A stretch of DNA of 64,000 bases from Megaustenia siamemsis (GCA_032433765.1 JAVIAB010000051.1:81484847-81548846), one strand, 5' to 3'; numbered from the stretch's first letter, positions 1-11,087 are shown. Notes: generated by a model from the sequence alone, not told the origin. Program-made: numbers and translations.

Positions 1-700
1 ATTTGTTTTTACCCGTTTTTTTTTTTCCATTCGATTTCCAGAGCCGTATGTGAGAGCGTGTTAGTGTTCTTATTAACTCTGACTCTGATTCTGACGCAAG
101 TAGTCAGCTATAGGTCGCTGACCTTTCAGCCCAGGAGCAATTTCGAGTCGTGGACTCAATGTATAGTGAAATTGTACATCCCGAATAAGATATTATCAAA
201 CATTTCTTTAGAGCAGCCTATAATAAAACATTCAATTTCTAATTATCTTTATCGCTTTGATCCGGAGTTTAAAATGTTCAGTCGGTCTTCCTTGCCCACT
301 GAGGCAAGTGATACCCGGCTTGAGCCAGTCATGACGTCAGCAAGAGGAAGAGCAAAGGAATACCGTGAACCCTGAGGCACGGATGAGACGATCGTACTTT
401 GGTGGGCAGACAATCTGTTCAGTCTATCGTTGTGTCTGCAGGACGAGGACGTCTCAGAGTTTCTTTTCAGCGGAAACAGCAAAGATCGTCTTATCCCATT
501 GCTATCCTCCCTTTGGCGACGTTTGAGTCTCACTCTCAGACAGTAACAGCACCGGATGAACTCTCGTTTAAATTTGATTGTAAACATACCTGCAGGAGAA
601 ACAAAGAGAAGATAATCGCTGAGAAAACTTGGGGATAATCAGTTGCAAAGTATGGTGCACAGATTATTGCCTAAAATACATTAAAATGAGAAATGCTGCC
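1..700. other. AT-rich stretch, no supported gene
   Basis: Open frames of 105 and 112 codons overlap here on opposite strands, but neither shows a recognisable domain. The + frame starts with a hydrophobic stretch (residues 1-17) that could look like a signal peptide, without any further support. A pyrimidine tract followed by CAG near position 40 resembles a splice acceptor, but no exon can be confirmed after it. Confidence 0.3.
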
Positions 701-732
701 TATGTTTATCTGGGAGTGCGAACACCCTATCT

Positions 733-1310
733 CTCTCTCTCTCACACACACACACTCATTCGCTCACACACAAGCACGCTCTCTCCACTTTCCCCTCTCT
801 CTCTCTTTCTCATTCTGTCACGCACACACACCACCGACACACATACGCCAACCTACAAAACACATCCAAATACATCACCCACAACACATACACACCACGC
901 ACTCACACACACCGCACACCACACATCACACACACCACACATTACACACACCCACGCACGCACGGACACACACACCACACACTACCCCCAAAACCCCCAC
1001 CCCAGAATCAGCTAATCACCCGATTCCACACAGTCAGCAAAATGTACTCCAGACAAGATCATGAAATCACGCTTGCAAAAAAAATGGTGTAATGATCGTT
1101 CATAGTTTCAACCTAGCTGCAACTTCAAAATATATTTGTTAATGGACACTCTCAGAGGAGAATTATACCATCTATCCGTCATTTCGGTCATTTATCCATC
1201 CACCTGTCTTTCCTTCTATATACATCGTCGTACACACACACACACACGCACGCACACACGCACGCACGCACACACACGCACACACGTACGCGCGCACGCA
1301 CGTATCGAGT
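733..1310. repeat. CT/CA microsatellite blocks
   Basis: A CT run passes into a degenerate CA-rich tract (about 733-1,000). A purer CA/CG-interrupted tract lies at about 1,221-1,305. The open frames over these blocks are His/Thr or Ser/Leu low-complexity translations and are not counted as genes. Confidence 0.9.
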
Positions 1311-2680
1311 GTGTGTCAGAAGAGACATACATAAACTTCCATCGATAACAGATATATAAATACAAATGTTTAATTGAAGCAAAAATCCAATGGAAATACA
1401 GTTACAATGTATTAATTTAATGATATAATTACGTCATCTATTGAATATAACTTGTGCAGATGGTGTTGACCTGTCAGTTACAATCATGTTGAATGATAAT
1501 TTACGGTATGATAAGTTATGTTGAGATATGATGTAATAAAACTGTACATCATATTTACAAGCACATACAATAATAACTAATTCATTTCTCTAGTGTATTT
1601 AGAGTTCTCTTTTCTGTTACTGAGGTTCTAATGTGTCTAAGTGTTAACACCCCGTAATGGTAACTAATTACCTGTATTCATCAAGTTTAGTTGCTGTCAC
1701 ATTCACGTTAACTCCAATCATTTATCATTCAAATCATGTCAAAGTTTCCTCAAAAATCCCCACCACTTCACCTAGCGGATGTTTCAACACAAACAGTTAG
1801 AAAGTTTCTAACCAAAGGGTCTTATGTTTACTATTTGTCTTCTTTACTAAGACGCCACCGCCTGTTTAGGTCAAAACAAGCTCCAGTATTGGATGTACTA
1901 TAATGTTCATTTTACCAGTTTACAAAGTCCATACCACTCTCATCGTGTCTGGGTTCATTTATGTTCACTTTGACCAGAGAAATATAAGGTTCAGCTAAAG
2001 TGTCCCACTCCAGAACTCGATGTTTGCACGATTTATGGCACTTAGGCTTCGGTAGTTCAAGTTATGAAAGAAGAATTAGGTCAAGGTCCCTTGAGATGAT
2101 CAAAGTAAACGAACAAGCAGTTGACTTTGCTATAAATACGTTCTTCGAGCTCATTCAAAAATTCCTCGATAAGGCTGTAAAGTCCGGAAGTGGAACAGGA
2201 TCAAAACGTGAATTCCATCACCAGGAGCACCTACGGGGATCATTCGAAGGTCTCTCTAACACACTTTTAGGGAAATTTGGTAATCTACAATTTTCTTAGG
2301 CAAATCCAAGCACGTATATTCATGTACTTCGGCGACACATAATCAGAAAATAAAACGACTTATGGCTATGTAGTCAAACTAAGCAGGCTCTCAAATGCAA
2401 ATCATCAGGTCAGAGGAAAAGAGGACGATCTCAAGAAACCCTGATAAGAACAAAAGATGCAAGGTTGGCAGGCATATATATCTTTATAATCGAACAGCTC
2501 GCCCAGAATAGAAACAATGAAAGGGGGGGGGGTGCTGGGGCGGAACGGAAGAAGGGATCTACGAGCCCCTATACGTGTGGTTTAACGGCTCTGGAAGAAA
2601 TACAAATTAAAGTCAACATGAAATGTTTGAAAAAGCCGTTAGAAGTGACCAGAAGGGGCAGAATCAGAAATGGTGTTGAA
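1311..2680. other. Unassigned AT-rich DNA
   Basis: About 1.4 kb without a recognisable domain. A 99-codon + frame (2,000-2,299) ends in a plausible globular sequence but matches nothing I know and has no neighbouring exon evidence. A G-run at 2,524-2,531 precedes the left end of the first palindromic element. Confidence 0.4.
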
Positions 2681-2685
2681 GAGAG

Positions 2686-2790
2686 AGTAGTATACAAGGG
2701 TGTTTGAACTACGATTCGGTGCAGCCGTGCAGCACGATGCAGCACGATACATGCATCGTATTTGCACCATGCAATGTTGTTGTTGTTGTT
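2686..2790 (+). repeat. E1 left terminus and subterminal motifs
   Basis: Starts AGTAGTATACAAGGGTG, followed by GTGCAGCACGATGCAGCACG-type direct iterations and a GTT run. The inverted counterpart is at 10,985-11,087. Reiterated GCAGCACGA motifs close to a transposon end are the usual place for transposase-binding sites, but that role is inference. Confidence 0.7.
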
Positions 2791-2804
2791 ATGTCGCAAC
2801 GGTG

Positions 2805-2945
2805 ACTCCAGCCGCCATCTTGTCTCGTGATCCCGGCCGCCATCTTGTCACGTGAGCCCGACCGCCATCCGGCCGCCATCTTATCACATGATCCCGCCCG
2901 CTCGTGACGTCGGTGCGCGGTGACCTCGGGACGGATCGCGTGTTG
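2805..2945 (+). promoter_or_regulatory. GC-rich motif cluster in E1 left arm (YY1-, E-box- and CRE-like)
   Basis: In an otherwise AT-rich element, this block contains GCCGCCATCTTG twice (2,811 and 2,836), a third GCCGCCATC at 2,872, CACGTG at 2,849-2,854 and TGACGTCG at 2,905-2,912. These equal textbook YY1, USF/bHLH and CREB/ATF motifs. The same block, inverted and with one more YY1-type copy, is at 10,835-10,970. A promoter role is inferred from motif content only. Confidence 0.5.
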
Positions 2946-3175
2946 GCGGGTGACCCTTCAGATTATCTCGAGTGGTTCGGACAGCGTGCTATCGGATCGG
3001 GGATTATCTCGGTTCGGTGGGACGCTATCGCGCCAGGTAGACGTTAGAAAATATTTATAGCTATGTAGTTGGGTGTCTGCTTAGCGTTGTAACATAAATG
3101 AAGCATAAGGATGAAACAGTTAGAGATTACTGGTTAGTCTAAGCTGGTAGTGTAAATATGTTCCTCGGTGTTAGT

Positions 3176-3309
3176 GGTTCGCTATCTCTCTCTCTCTCTC
3201 TCTCTCGCTCTCGATCATTCTCTCTCCCTCTCCATCTCTCTCTCGCTATCTCTCTCTTTCACTAGACTTCTCTCTCACTCCTTGACGTCTCTCCTACCAC
3301 ACCAGCTTT

Positions 3310-3345
<36 letters not shown>

Positions 3346-3449
3346 ACATTCCACCCTCCATCGTACATTTAGCTTCCGTCCTAGACTTCCCTCCATTGTA
3401 ACACTTACTCATTCTCTCCATTTAAACCCATTAGCTCTACTTAGCCCCC

Positions 3450-3488
<39 letters not shown>

Positions 3489-3557
3489 TTCCAGCCTAGA
3501 TTTCCCTCCATTGAAACACTTACTCATTCTCTCCATTTATCCCTATCATCGCGCCTT

Positions 3558-3596
<39 letters not shown>

Positions 3597-3850
3597 CCCT
3601 ATCCTCTCTTAGACTTCTAACCTATCAGTCCACCCTCCGCCTCTCCCTTTAGCTCCCCCGCCCTCCCTCATATTTTAGCGTCCCTCCTATTGTAGCACTT
3701 GATTATTCTCACCATTTATACCTAGCATCTCGCCTTCTTTCTCATAGGCTTCTCTCTCTCGCTCTCTCTCTTCTAACCCCTACTAGACTTCTCTCCTACC
3801 ATTCCACCTTTCTTCCTCTCTCTCTCTCTCTCTCTCTTTACCTCGCCTAG
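3176..3850 (+). repeat. CT microsatellites in repeated CCCTCCATTG-rich units, E1 left arm
   Basis: Several pure CT runs of 15-40 bp are separated by related spacers containing CTCATTCTCTCCATTTA and ACTTCCCTCCATTG. This suggests a degenerate higher-order tandem repeat rather than independent microsatellites. The reverse complement forms GA runs at 9,920-10,572. Confidence 0.8.
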
Positions 3851-3879
3851 CGTTCCGCCTTCATTCGTATTTTTACCTT

Positions 3880-4780
3880 ACCGCCAGTGTAACACATTAA
3901 TAACATTGAATATCAATTACAAAAAGACTTGAAATATCTACTTTTTAAAGAACCAATAAGATAAACATATGAAAAACGAAGGAATAATACACTCGACAAG
4001 GCTTAACATACGTACTTTATACACATCACTATTAATACAACTGAAATTCCTTTAATGATAACCTATCACATCGTTATGAGCTAAGAGAAAAACAGAAAAA
4101 AATTCAACTTACACCGTAAAATATTCCACTACAACACAGACCGCTAGACTGAACAGTACTATGAAAATAAACGTCCGTGAATCAAGCGCGCTTATAACAC
4201 GAAGTCTCACATCCGACTAGTTTAAATATAATCTGGTAAATAAAAGTTGGACGACACTATTCCACCCTCGACTAACATCTAGGTTAACCAATCAGAGAAG
4301 AAGAAGATTTCTATCGGACACCCATCAACGAAATGACTGACCTCTGGATTAACTAATCAGAGAAGAGGATTACTGTTATCGTGATAACTGACCTCATTTT
4401 CAACTTGAAGTGCTGTCGAGTCTGATGCATGGGTTACTTTAAATCGATTCGGCCCCTGATACAATCCACCTAGCGGGTCAATGGTGGGGGAAATAATACA
4501 AGTGGCGGGTTACTTGAACGCGTTTTGACCCCTGATGCAATACCAGGAGTTCCATGACAGTTATAAATAGTTGGATACAACGAGCAGGAAGTTATATTCA
4601 AGGTCCAAAATGTTAGACCAAATCACTAAGATTTTACCGCCAGAACACACAAATTTAGGCTCATATTTAAAAAGTCGACCTTAAAACCATACAAATCTAC
4701 TCCCATACTCATAAAAGTTAGACACATCAAACAGATAATTACTTCCAAACTCCAAAAAGTTAGACCAAATCACGCCTCGA
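3880..4780. other. E1 left arm, non-coding middle part
   Basis: Mostly single-copy within the arm and mirrored at about 8,985-9,890. Its inner end (4,600-4,780) holds one or two copies of the segment with AAATCACTAAGATTTTACC and AAAAAGTCGACC that is amplified as the 147-bp satellite in E2. No open frame of interest. Confidence 0.6.
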
Positions 4781-4959
4781 TCGTTCTCTAACATTGCGGA
4801 ACTTGAGTCCCTCATATGCTATTTCAAAAGTTGTCCTTGTCAATTCAAAAGCTGTCTTTGTCAATTCAAAAGTTGTCGTTGGCAATTCAAAAGTTGTCTT
4901 CGTCAATTTAAAAGTCGTCATCTGTACGGCAGAAAACAAGGCGGGAATGTCAGAAACCA

Positions 4960-5600
4960 AAGAGGGAAGGTCAGAAACCTAAGAGGCAAGGTCAGAAACC
5001 TAGGACGCAAGGTCAGAAACCTAGGAGGCAAGGTCAGAAACCAAAAAGGCAAGGGCAGAAACCTAGGAGGCAAGGGCAGAAACCTAAGAGGCAAGGGCAG
5101 AAACCTAAGAGGCAAAGACAGAAACCTAGGAGGCAAGGTCAGAAACCAAGGAGGGAAGGTCAGAAACCAAAGAGGGAAGGTCAGAAACCTAGGAGGCAAG
5201 GTCAGAAACCTAGGAGGCAAGGTCAGAAACCTAGGAGGCAAGGGCAGAAACCAAAGAGGCAAGGTCAGAAACCTAGGAGGCAAGGACAGAAAACTAGAAA
5301 GCAAAGGCTGAAAACAAGGAGGGAAGGTCAGAAATCTAGGAAGCTGTGTTAGAAAACAAGGAGGGAAGGTCAGAAACCAAAGAGGGAAGGTCAGAAACCT
5401 AGGAGGCAAGGTCAGAAACTTACAAGGCAAGGTCAGAAACCTAGGAGGCAAGGGCAGAAACCAAAGAGGCAAGGGCAGAAACCTAGGAGGCAAGGGCAGA
5501 AACCTAGGAGGTAAGGGCAGAAACCTAGGAGGCAAGGGCAGAAACCTAGGAGGCAAGGTCAGAAACCTAAGAGGCAAGGGCAGAAACCTAGAAGGCCCTC
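4960..5600 (-). repeat. 21-bp minisatellite, E1 left arm
   Basis: About 30 copies of a 21-bp unit that on the minus strand reads as the heptapeptide PRFLTLP or PRFLPLP. Most units carry CCTAGG (AvrII). Variant units encode PLWFLTF or PPCFLTQ. Because 21 is a multiple of three the frame stays open and is fused to the upstream short ORF, giving an artificial-looking 319-codon frame (4,918-5,877). Confidence 0.9.
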
Positions 5601-5877
5601 GATGGACAGCTAGACAACGGAAGAAGCAGAGATTTTCATTGTAAACTTTAGAATGGGAATCGGTTTGAAGGATATTAATACCTTGATTTGATGCAATGTA
5701 GTGTGGGATATCTAGCAGACACCCTATAGGAAGTTTATAAACATAAACACTCGTATTGACTAAGGCTTCCAAGGTGTATTTGGTTGTCTCCCTATTTTTG
5801 TCTGCATAACCTAATATATCACTTTCATTTAATCTATCGATAAACGTTTCAAAGTCATTTCTGTTGTTAACTAACAA
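5601..5877 (-). pseudogene. Remnant of a mobile-element protein N-terminus (PolB/OTU-like), left-arm copy
   Basis: About 93 codons before the 21-bp array. The end reads NLCFFRCLAVHRG. A Cys followed by F-F-R and a downstream H-x-G resembles the nucleophile motif of OTU-like cysteine proteases, and specifically the N-terminal region of large DNA-polymerase-B proteins of Polinton-like elements as I remember them. No database search was possible. The catalytic His and the polymerase are absent because the frame runs into satellite DNA. Compared with the right-arm copy, 9 bp (Q-D-Y-H region) are missing and the codon after the CLAVH box is CGA, not stop. Confidence 0.5.
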
Positions 5878-6324
5878 GGGTTTGTCTAACCCTGTCGCGT
5901 TATTTGACCTTGCGTGAAAGTAACGCAGCCCCTGTGTCTCTATGTCTTAAAACTAGATGATGACTATAATTTTAGGTTACACAAATAACACGTGGATACT
6001 AAAAAACCAACGTTTCGAAAATAGGTTACTAAAATAACACGTGGATACTAAACAACCAACTTATCGAAAATAGGTTACTAAAGTAACATACTATAACATT
6101 AAAGATCTAACATAACACTTACTTTTATGTGTTTGAAGGTACGAGACACATCCATCGTCAACAACTGTAAGCGTATGTCTGATTACAAGCTTCTCAGATA
6201 TATACACTTGAAACCCTAGAGGTGTTACTAAAAATAGAACTGACCTGTGAGGCAATACCGGATGTTACTAAAAATAGTTTTTGACCGCTGACGCAATGCC
6301 CGTGGAGTTTCTAAAAATAGATTT

Positions 6325-6700
6325 TGACGTATGATGGCAATTTTATGAGTTTACCCCCTGACCATTTTTTAGGGATACGCCCATAAAATCGGTAAAAATC
6401 GTAAATTTTCACTCTAGGCATACCCCAAACTTTATTTTAGGTATCCCCATTGCAAAATTTACATTAAAAACCACTTTTAGGATTTTACCCCCTTATCATT
6501 TTTTGAGGGTACGCCCATGGAATTGATAAAAATCGTAAATTTACCACGTAGGCTTACCTAAAACTTTATTTTAGACATCCCCACACCAAAAATTAACTTA
6601 AAAATCACTTTTGAAATTGTTACCCCCCTTACCATTTTTGTCAAACATAATATTTGACACCCCTACATATCAAACTCCATCAAAAAATTAACAAAAAACT
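6325..6700. repeat. Inner E1 repeats, left of hinge
   Basis: About two to three diverged copies of a unit of roughly 120-160 bp containing TTACCCCCTTATCATTTTTT-like and GGTATCCCCA-like segments. The right arm (about 6,815-7,090) has fewer copies, so the arms lose exact symmetry here. Confidence 0.6.
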
Positions 6701-6816
6701 AGTAGTGAGAAAGGGTGTTTTGAGCTACGATTCGGTGCAGTGATGCAGCACGATACCGTGCTGCACCATACATCTGTGTAGTATGAACGGCTCAAAAACA
6801 ACTTTCTCACTACAAG
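6701..6816. repeat. E1 hinge: small palindrome carrying a second copy of the element terminus
   Basis: Starts AGTAGTGAGAAAGGGTG and continues with CTACGATTCGGTGCAG and TGCAGCACGATAC, closely matching the outer terminus at 2,686-2,760. A perfect stem TGCAGCACG/CGTGCTGCA (6,744-6,752 with 6,757-6,765, loop ATAC) marks the symmetry centre. The other side ends ACTTTCTCACTACA (6,801-6,814), the inverse of the start. Confidence 0.75.
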
Positions 6817-7520
6817 TTTTTTGTTGATTTTTTGATGGAGTTTGATATGTAGGGGTGTCAAATATTATGTTTGGGGGTATGCCTTGAGGTTTATTTCAAT
6901 TTTTTTTATCGATTTCAGGGGCGTAACCCTCAAAAATGGTAAGGGGGGTTACAATTTCAAAAGTGATTTTTAAGTAAATTTTTGGTATGGGGATGTCTAA
7001 AATAAAGGTTTAGGTAAGCCTACGTGCTACATTTACGATTTTTATCGATTTCAGGGGCGTAACCCTCAAAAATGGTAAGGGGGTAATCTATTTTTAGAAA
7101 CTCCACGGGCATTGCGTCAGCGGTCAAAAACTATTTTTAGTAACATCCGGTATTGCCTCACAGGTCAGTTCTATTTTTAGTAACACCTCTAGGGTTTCAA
7201 GTGTATATATCTGAGAAGCTTGTAATCAGACATACGCTTACAGTTGTTGACGATGGATGTGTCTCGTACCTTCAAACACATAAAAGTAAGTGTTATGTTA
7301 GATCTTTAATGTTATAGTATGTTACTTTAGTAACCTATTTTCGATAAGTTGTAGTATCTGTTATTTTAGTAACCTATTTTCGAAACGTTGGTTTTTTAGT
7401 ATCCACGTGTTATTTGTGTAACCTAAAATTATAGTCATCATCTAGTTTTAAGACATAGAGACACAGGGGCTGCGTTACTTTCACGCAAGCTCAAATAACG
7501 CGACAGGGTTAGACAAACCC

Positions 7521-7808
7521 TTGTTAGTTAACAACAGAAATGACTTTGAAACGTTTATCGATAGATTAAATGAAAGTGATATATTAGGTTATGCAGACAA
7601 AAATAGGGAGACAACCAAATACACCTTGGAAGCCTTAGTCAGTACGAGTGTTTATGTTTATAAACTTCAAGATTATCATATAGGGTGTCTGCTAGATATC
7701 CCACACTACATTGCATCAAATCAAGGTATTAATATCCTTCAAACCGATTCCCATTCTAAAGTTTACAATGATAATCTCTGCTTCTTCCGTTGTCTAGCTG
7801 TCCATTGA
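7521..7808 (+). pseudogene. Remnant of a mobile-element protein N-terminus (PolB/OTU-like), right-arm copy
   Basis: A 95-codon frame, mirror copy of the left-arm frame, starting MLVNNRNDFETF and ending NDNLCFFRCLAVH followed by TGA. The same codon in the left arm is CGA, so a C-to-T change at a CpG created this stop. The Cys-Phe-Phe-Arg box is reminiscent of OTU-like domains of Polinton-type PolB proteins; this is recalled family knowledge, not a search. Downstream is the 21-bp array, so no functional protein is expected. Confidence 0.5.
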
Positions 7809-8832
7809 GGGCCTTCTAGGTTTCTGCCCTTGCCTCCTAGGTTTCTGACCTTACCTCCTAGGTTTCTGCCCTTACCTCCTAGGTTTCTGCCCTTACCTCC
7901 TAGGTTTCTGCCCTTGCCTCCTAGGTTTCTGCCCTTACCTCCTAGGTTTCTGCCCTTGCGTCCTAGGTTTCTGACCTTGCCGCCTAGGTTTCTGACCTTG
8001 CCTCCTAAGTTTCTGCCCTTGCCTCCTAGGTTTCTGCCCTTACCTCCTAGGTTTCTGCCCTTGCCTCCTAGGTTTCTGCCCTTGCCTCTTTGGTTTCTGC
8101 CCTTGCCTCCTAGGTTTCTGACCTTGCCTTGTAGGTTTCTGACCTTGCCTCCTAGGTTTCTGACCTTCCCTCTTTGGTTTCTGACCTTCCCTCCTTGTTT
8201 TCTAACACAGCTTCCTAGATTTCTGACCTTCCCTCCTTGTTTTCAGCCTTTGCTTTCTAGTTTTCTGTCCTTGCCTCCTAGGTTTCTGACCTTGCTTCTT
8301 TGGTTTCTGCCCTTGTCTCCTAGGTTTCTGACCTTGCCTCCTAGGTTTCTGACCTTCCCTCTTTGGTTTCTGACCTTCCCTCCATGGTTTCTGACCTTGC
8401 CTCCTAGGTTTCTGTCTTTGCCTCTTAGGTTTCTGTCCTTGCCTCTTAGGTTTCTGCCCTTGCCTCCTAGGTTTCTGCCCTTGCCTTTTTGGTTTCTGCC
8501 CTTGCGTCCTAGGTTTCTGACCTTGCCTCCTAGGTTTCTGACCTTGCCTCCTAGGTTTCTGACCTTGCCTCCTAGGTTTCTGACCTTCCCTCTTTGGTTT
8601 CTGACCTTCCCACCTAGGTTTCTGACCTTGCCTCCTAGGTTTCTGACCTTGCCTCCTAGGTTTCTGACCTTGCCTCCTAGGTTTCTGACCTTGCCTCCTA
8701 GGTTTCTGACCTTGCCTCCTAGGTTTCTGACCTTGCCTCCTAGGTTTCTGACCTTGCGTCCTAGGTTTCTGACCTTGCCTCCTAGGTTTCTGACCTTCCC
8801 TCTTTGGTTTCTGACATTCCCGCCTTGTTTTC
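7806..8832 (+). repeat. 21-bp minisatellite, E1 right arm
   Basis: About 49 units in which PRFLTLP or PRFLPLP is read on the plus strand; one 338-codon frame (7,830-8,846) runs through it. A block of identical PRFLTLP units near 8,605-8,760 is absent from the left arm, showing recent expansion in one arm only. Confidence 0.9.
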
Positions 8833-9919
8833 TGCCGTACAGATGACGACTTTTAAATTGACGAAGACAACTTTTGAATTGCCAACGACAACTTTTGAAT
8901 TGACAAAGACAGCTTTTGAATTGACAAAGACAACTTTTGAAATAGCATATGAGGGACTCAAGTTCCGCAATGTTAGAGAACGATCGAGGCGTGATTTGGT
9001 CTAACTTTTTGGAGTTTGGAAGTAATTATCTGTTTGATGTGTCTAACTTTTATGAGTATGGGAGTAGATTTGTATGGTTTTAAAGTCGACTTTTTAAATA
9101 TGAGCCTAAATTTGTGTGTTCTGGCGGTAAAATCTTAGTGATTTGGTCTAACATTTTGGACCTTGAATATAACTTCCTGCTCGTTGTATCCAACTATTTA
9201 TAACTGTCATGGAACTCCTGGTATTGCATCAGGGGTCAAAACGCGTTCAAGTAACCCGCCACTTGTATTATTTCCCCCACCATTGACCCGCTAGGTGGAT
9301 TGTATCAGGGGCCGAATCGATTTAAAGTAACCCATGCATCAGACTCGACAGCACTTCAAGTTGAAAATGAGGTCAGTTATCACGATAACAGTAATCCTCT
9401 TCTCTGATTAGTTAATCCAGAGGTCAGTCATTTCGTTGATGGGTGTCCGATAGAAATCTTCTTCTTCTCTGATTGGTTAACCTAGATGTTAGTCGAGGGT
9501 GGAATAGTGTCGTCCAACTTTTATTTACCAGATTATATTTAAACTAGTCGGATGTGAGACTTCGTGTTATAAGCGCGCGTGATTCACGGACGTTTATTTT
9601 CATAGTACTGTTCAGTCTAGCGGTCTGTGTTGTAGTGGAATATTTTACGGTGTAAGTTGAATTTTTTTCCGTTTTTCTCTTAGCTCATAACGATGTGATA
9701 GGTTATCATTAAAGGAATTTCAGTTGTATTAATGGTGATGTGTATAAAGTACGTATGTTAAGCCTTGTCGAGTGTATTATTCCTTCGTTTTTCATATGTT
9801 TATCTTATTGGTTCTTTAAAAAGTAGATATTTCAAGTCTTTTTGTAATTGATATTCAATGTTATTAATGTGTTACACTGGCGGTAAGGTAAAAATACGAA
9901 TGAAGGCGGAACGCTAGGC

Positions 9920-10151
9920 GAGGTAAAGAGAGAGAGAGAGGAAGAAAGGTGGAATGGTAGGAAAGAAGTCTAGTAGGGGTTAGGAGAGAGAAAGAGAAGC
10001 CTATGAGAAAGAAGGCGAGATGCTAGGTATAAATGGTGAGAATAATCAAGTGTTACAATAGGAGGGACGCTAAAATATGAGGGAGGGCGGGGGAGCTAAA
10101 GGGAGAGGCGGAGGGTGGACTGATAGGTTAGAAGTCTAAGAGAGGATAGGG

Positions 10152-10192
<41 letters not shown>

Positions 10193-10398
10193 AAGGCGCG
10201 ATGATAGGGATAAATGGAGAGAATGAGTAAGTGTTTCAATGGAGGGAAATCTAGGCTGGAATAGTAGAGAGAGAGAGAGAGAGAGAGAGATTTAGGGGGC
10301 TAAGTAGAGCTAATGGGTTTAAATGGAGAGAATGAGTAAGTGTTACAATGGAGGGAAGTCTAGAACAGAAGCTAAATGTACGATGGAGGGTGGAATGT

Positions 10399-10447
<49 letters not shown>

Positions 10448-10572
10448 GAAAGCTGGTGTGGTAGGAGAGACGTCTAGGAGTGAGAGAGAAGTCTAGTGAA
10501 AGAGAGAGATAGCGAGAGAGAGAGAGATGGAGAGAGAGAATGATCGAGAGCGAGAGAGAGAGAGATAGCGAA
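9920..10572 (-). repeat. GA microsatellites, E1 right arm
   Basis: Inverted copy of the CT blocks at 3,176-3,850, with differing run lengths. The Ser/Leu open frames here are low-complexity translations. Confidence 0.85.
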
Positions 10573-10834
10573 CCACTAACACCGAGGAACATATTTACAC
10601 TACCAGCTTAGACTAACCAGTAATCTCTAACTGTTTCATCCTTATGCTTCATTTATGGTACAACGCTAAGCAGATACCCAACTACATAGCTATAAATATT
10701 TTCTAACGTCTATCTGGCGCGATAGCGTCCCACCGAACCGAGATAATCCCCGATCCGATAGCACGCTGTCCGAACCACTCGAGATAATCTGAAGGGGTCA
10801 CCCGCCAACACGCGATCCGCCCCGAGGTCACCGC

Positions 10835-10975
10835 GCACCGACGTCACGAGCGGGCGGGATCATGTGATAAGATGGCGGCCGGATGGCGGTCGGGCTCACG
10901 TGACAAGATGGCGGCCGGGATCACGAGACAAGATGGCGGCCGGGATCACGAGACAAGATGGCGGCCGGAGTCACC
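10835..10975 (+). promoter_or_regulatory. GC-rich motif cluster in E1 right arm (YY1-, E-box- and CRE-like)
   Basis: CAAGATGGCGGC occurs at 10,904, 10,929 and 10,954, with a near copy at 10,868. TCACGTGAC overlaps 10,897-10,905 and GACGTCAC lies near 10,841. Relative to the left arm, one 25-bp unit is duplicated. The orientation faces out of the element towards 11,087; transcriptional activity is inference. Confidence 0.5.
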
Positions 10976-11087
10976 GTGGCGACATAACAACAACAACATT
11001 GCATGGTGCAAATACGATGCATGTATCGTGCTGCATCGTGCTGCACGGCTGCACCGAATCGTAGTTCTAAACACCCTGGTATACTAC

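Larger units (their letters stand above)
2687..11087. mobile_element. Element E1: 8.4-kb palindromic element with about 4.1-4.3-kb inverted arms
   Basis: The sequence from GTAGTATAC at 2,687 is repeated in reverse complement up to GTATACTAC at 11,087, with a hinge near 6,755. Matching landmarks occur in the same order in both arms: GCCGCCATC repeats, CT microsatellites, a 147-bp-type satellite segment, a 21-bp array, a short ORF, then an AT-rich inner part. Candidate 6-bp duplications GAGAGA flank the ends (2,681-2,686 and 11,088-11,093), but the flank is low-complexity. The arms differ by substitutions and by indels; the 21-bp array is about 640 bp on the left and about 1,025 bp on the right. 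The termini resemble those of E2. I infer a non-autonomous hairpin DNA transposon, possibly Polinton-derived. No transposase or integrase is visible inside. Confidence 0.75.

Noticed and set aside
58..375. A 105-codon frame with a hydrophobic N-terminus that might be a secreted peptide
   Set aside because: No domain, no cleavage-site or Cys pattern, antisense frame of equal length, no exon context.
4918..5877. A 319-codon frame that could be annotated as a repetitive secreted or structural protein
   Set aside because: Two thirds is a 21-bp minisatellite whose period is a multiple of three, and the mirror arm has a stop at the junction.
2687..11087. The palindrome as an assembly or fold-back read artefact
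   Set aside because: The arms differ by indels, array lengths and substitutions, and the neighbouring E2 of similar design has an exact 6-bp duplication; still worth confirming with reads.
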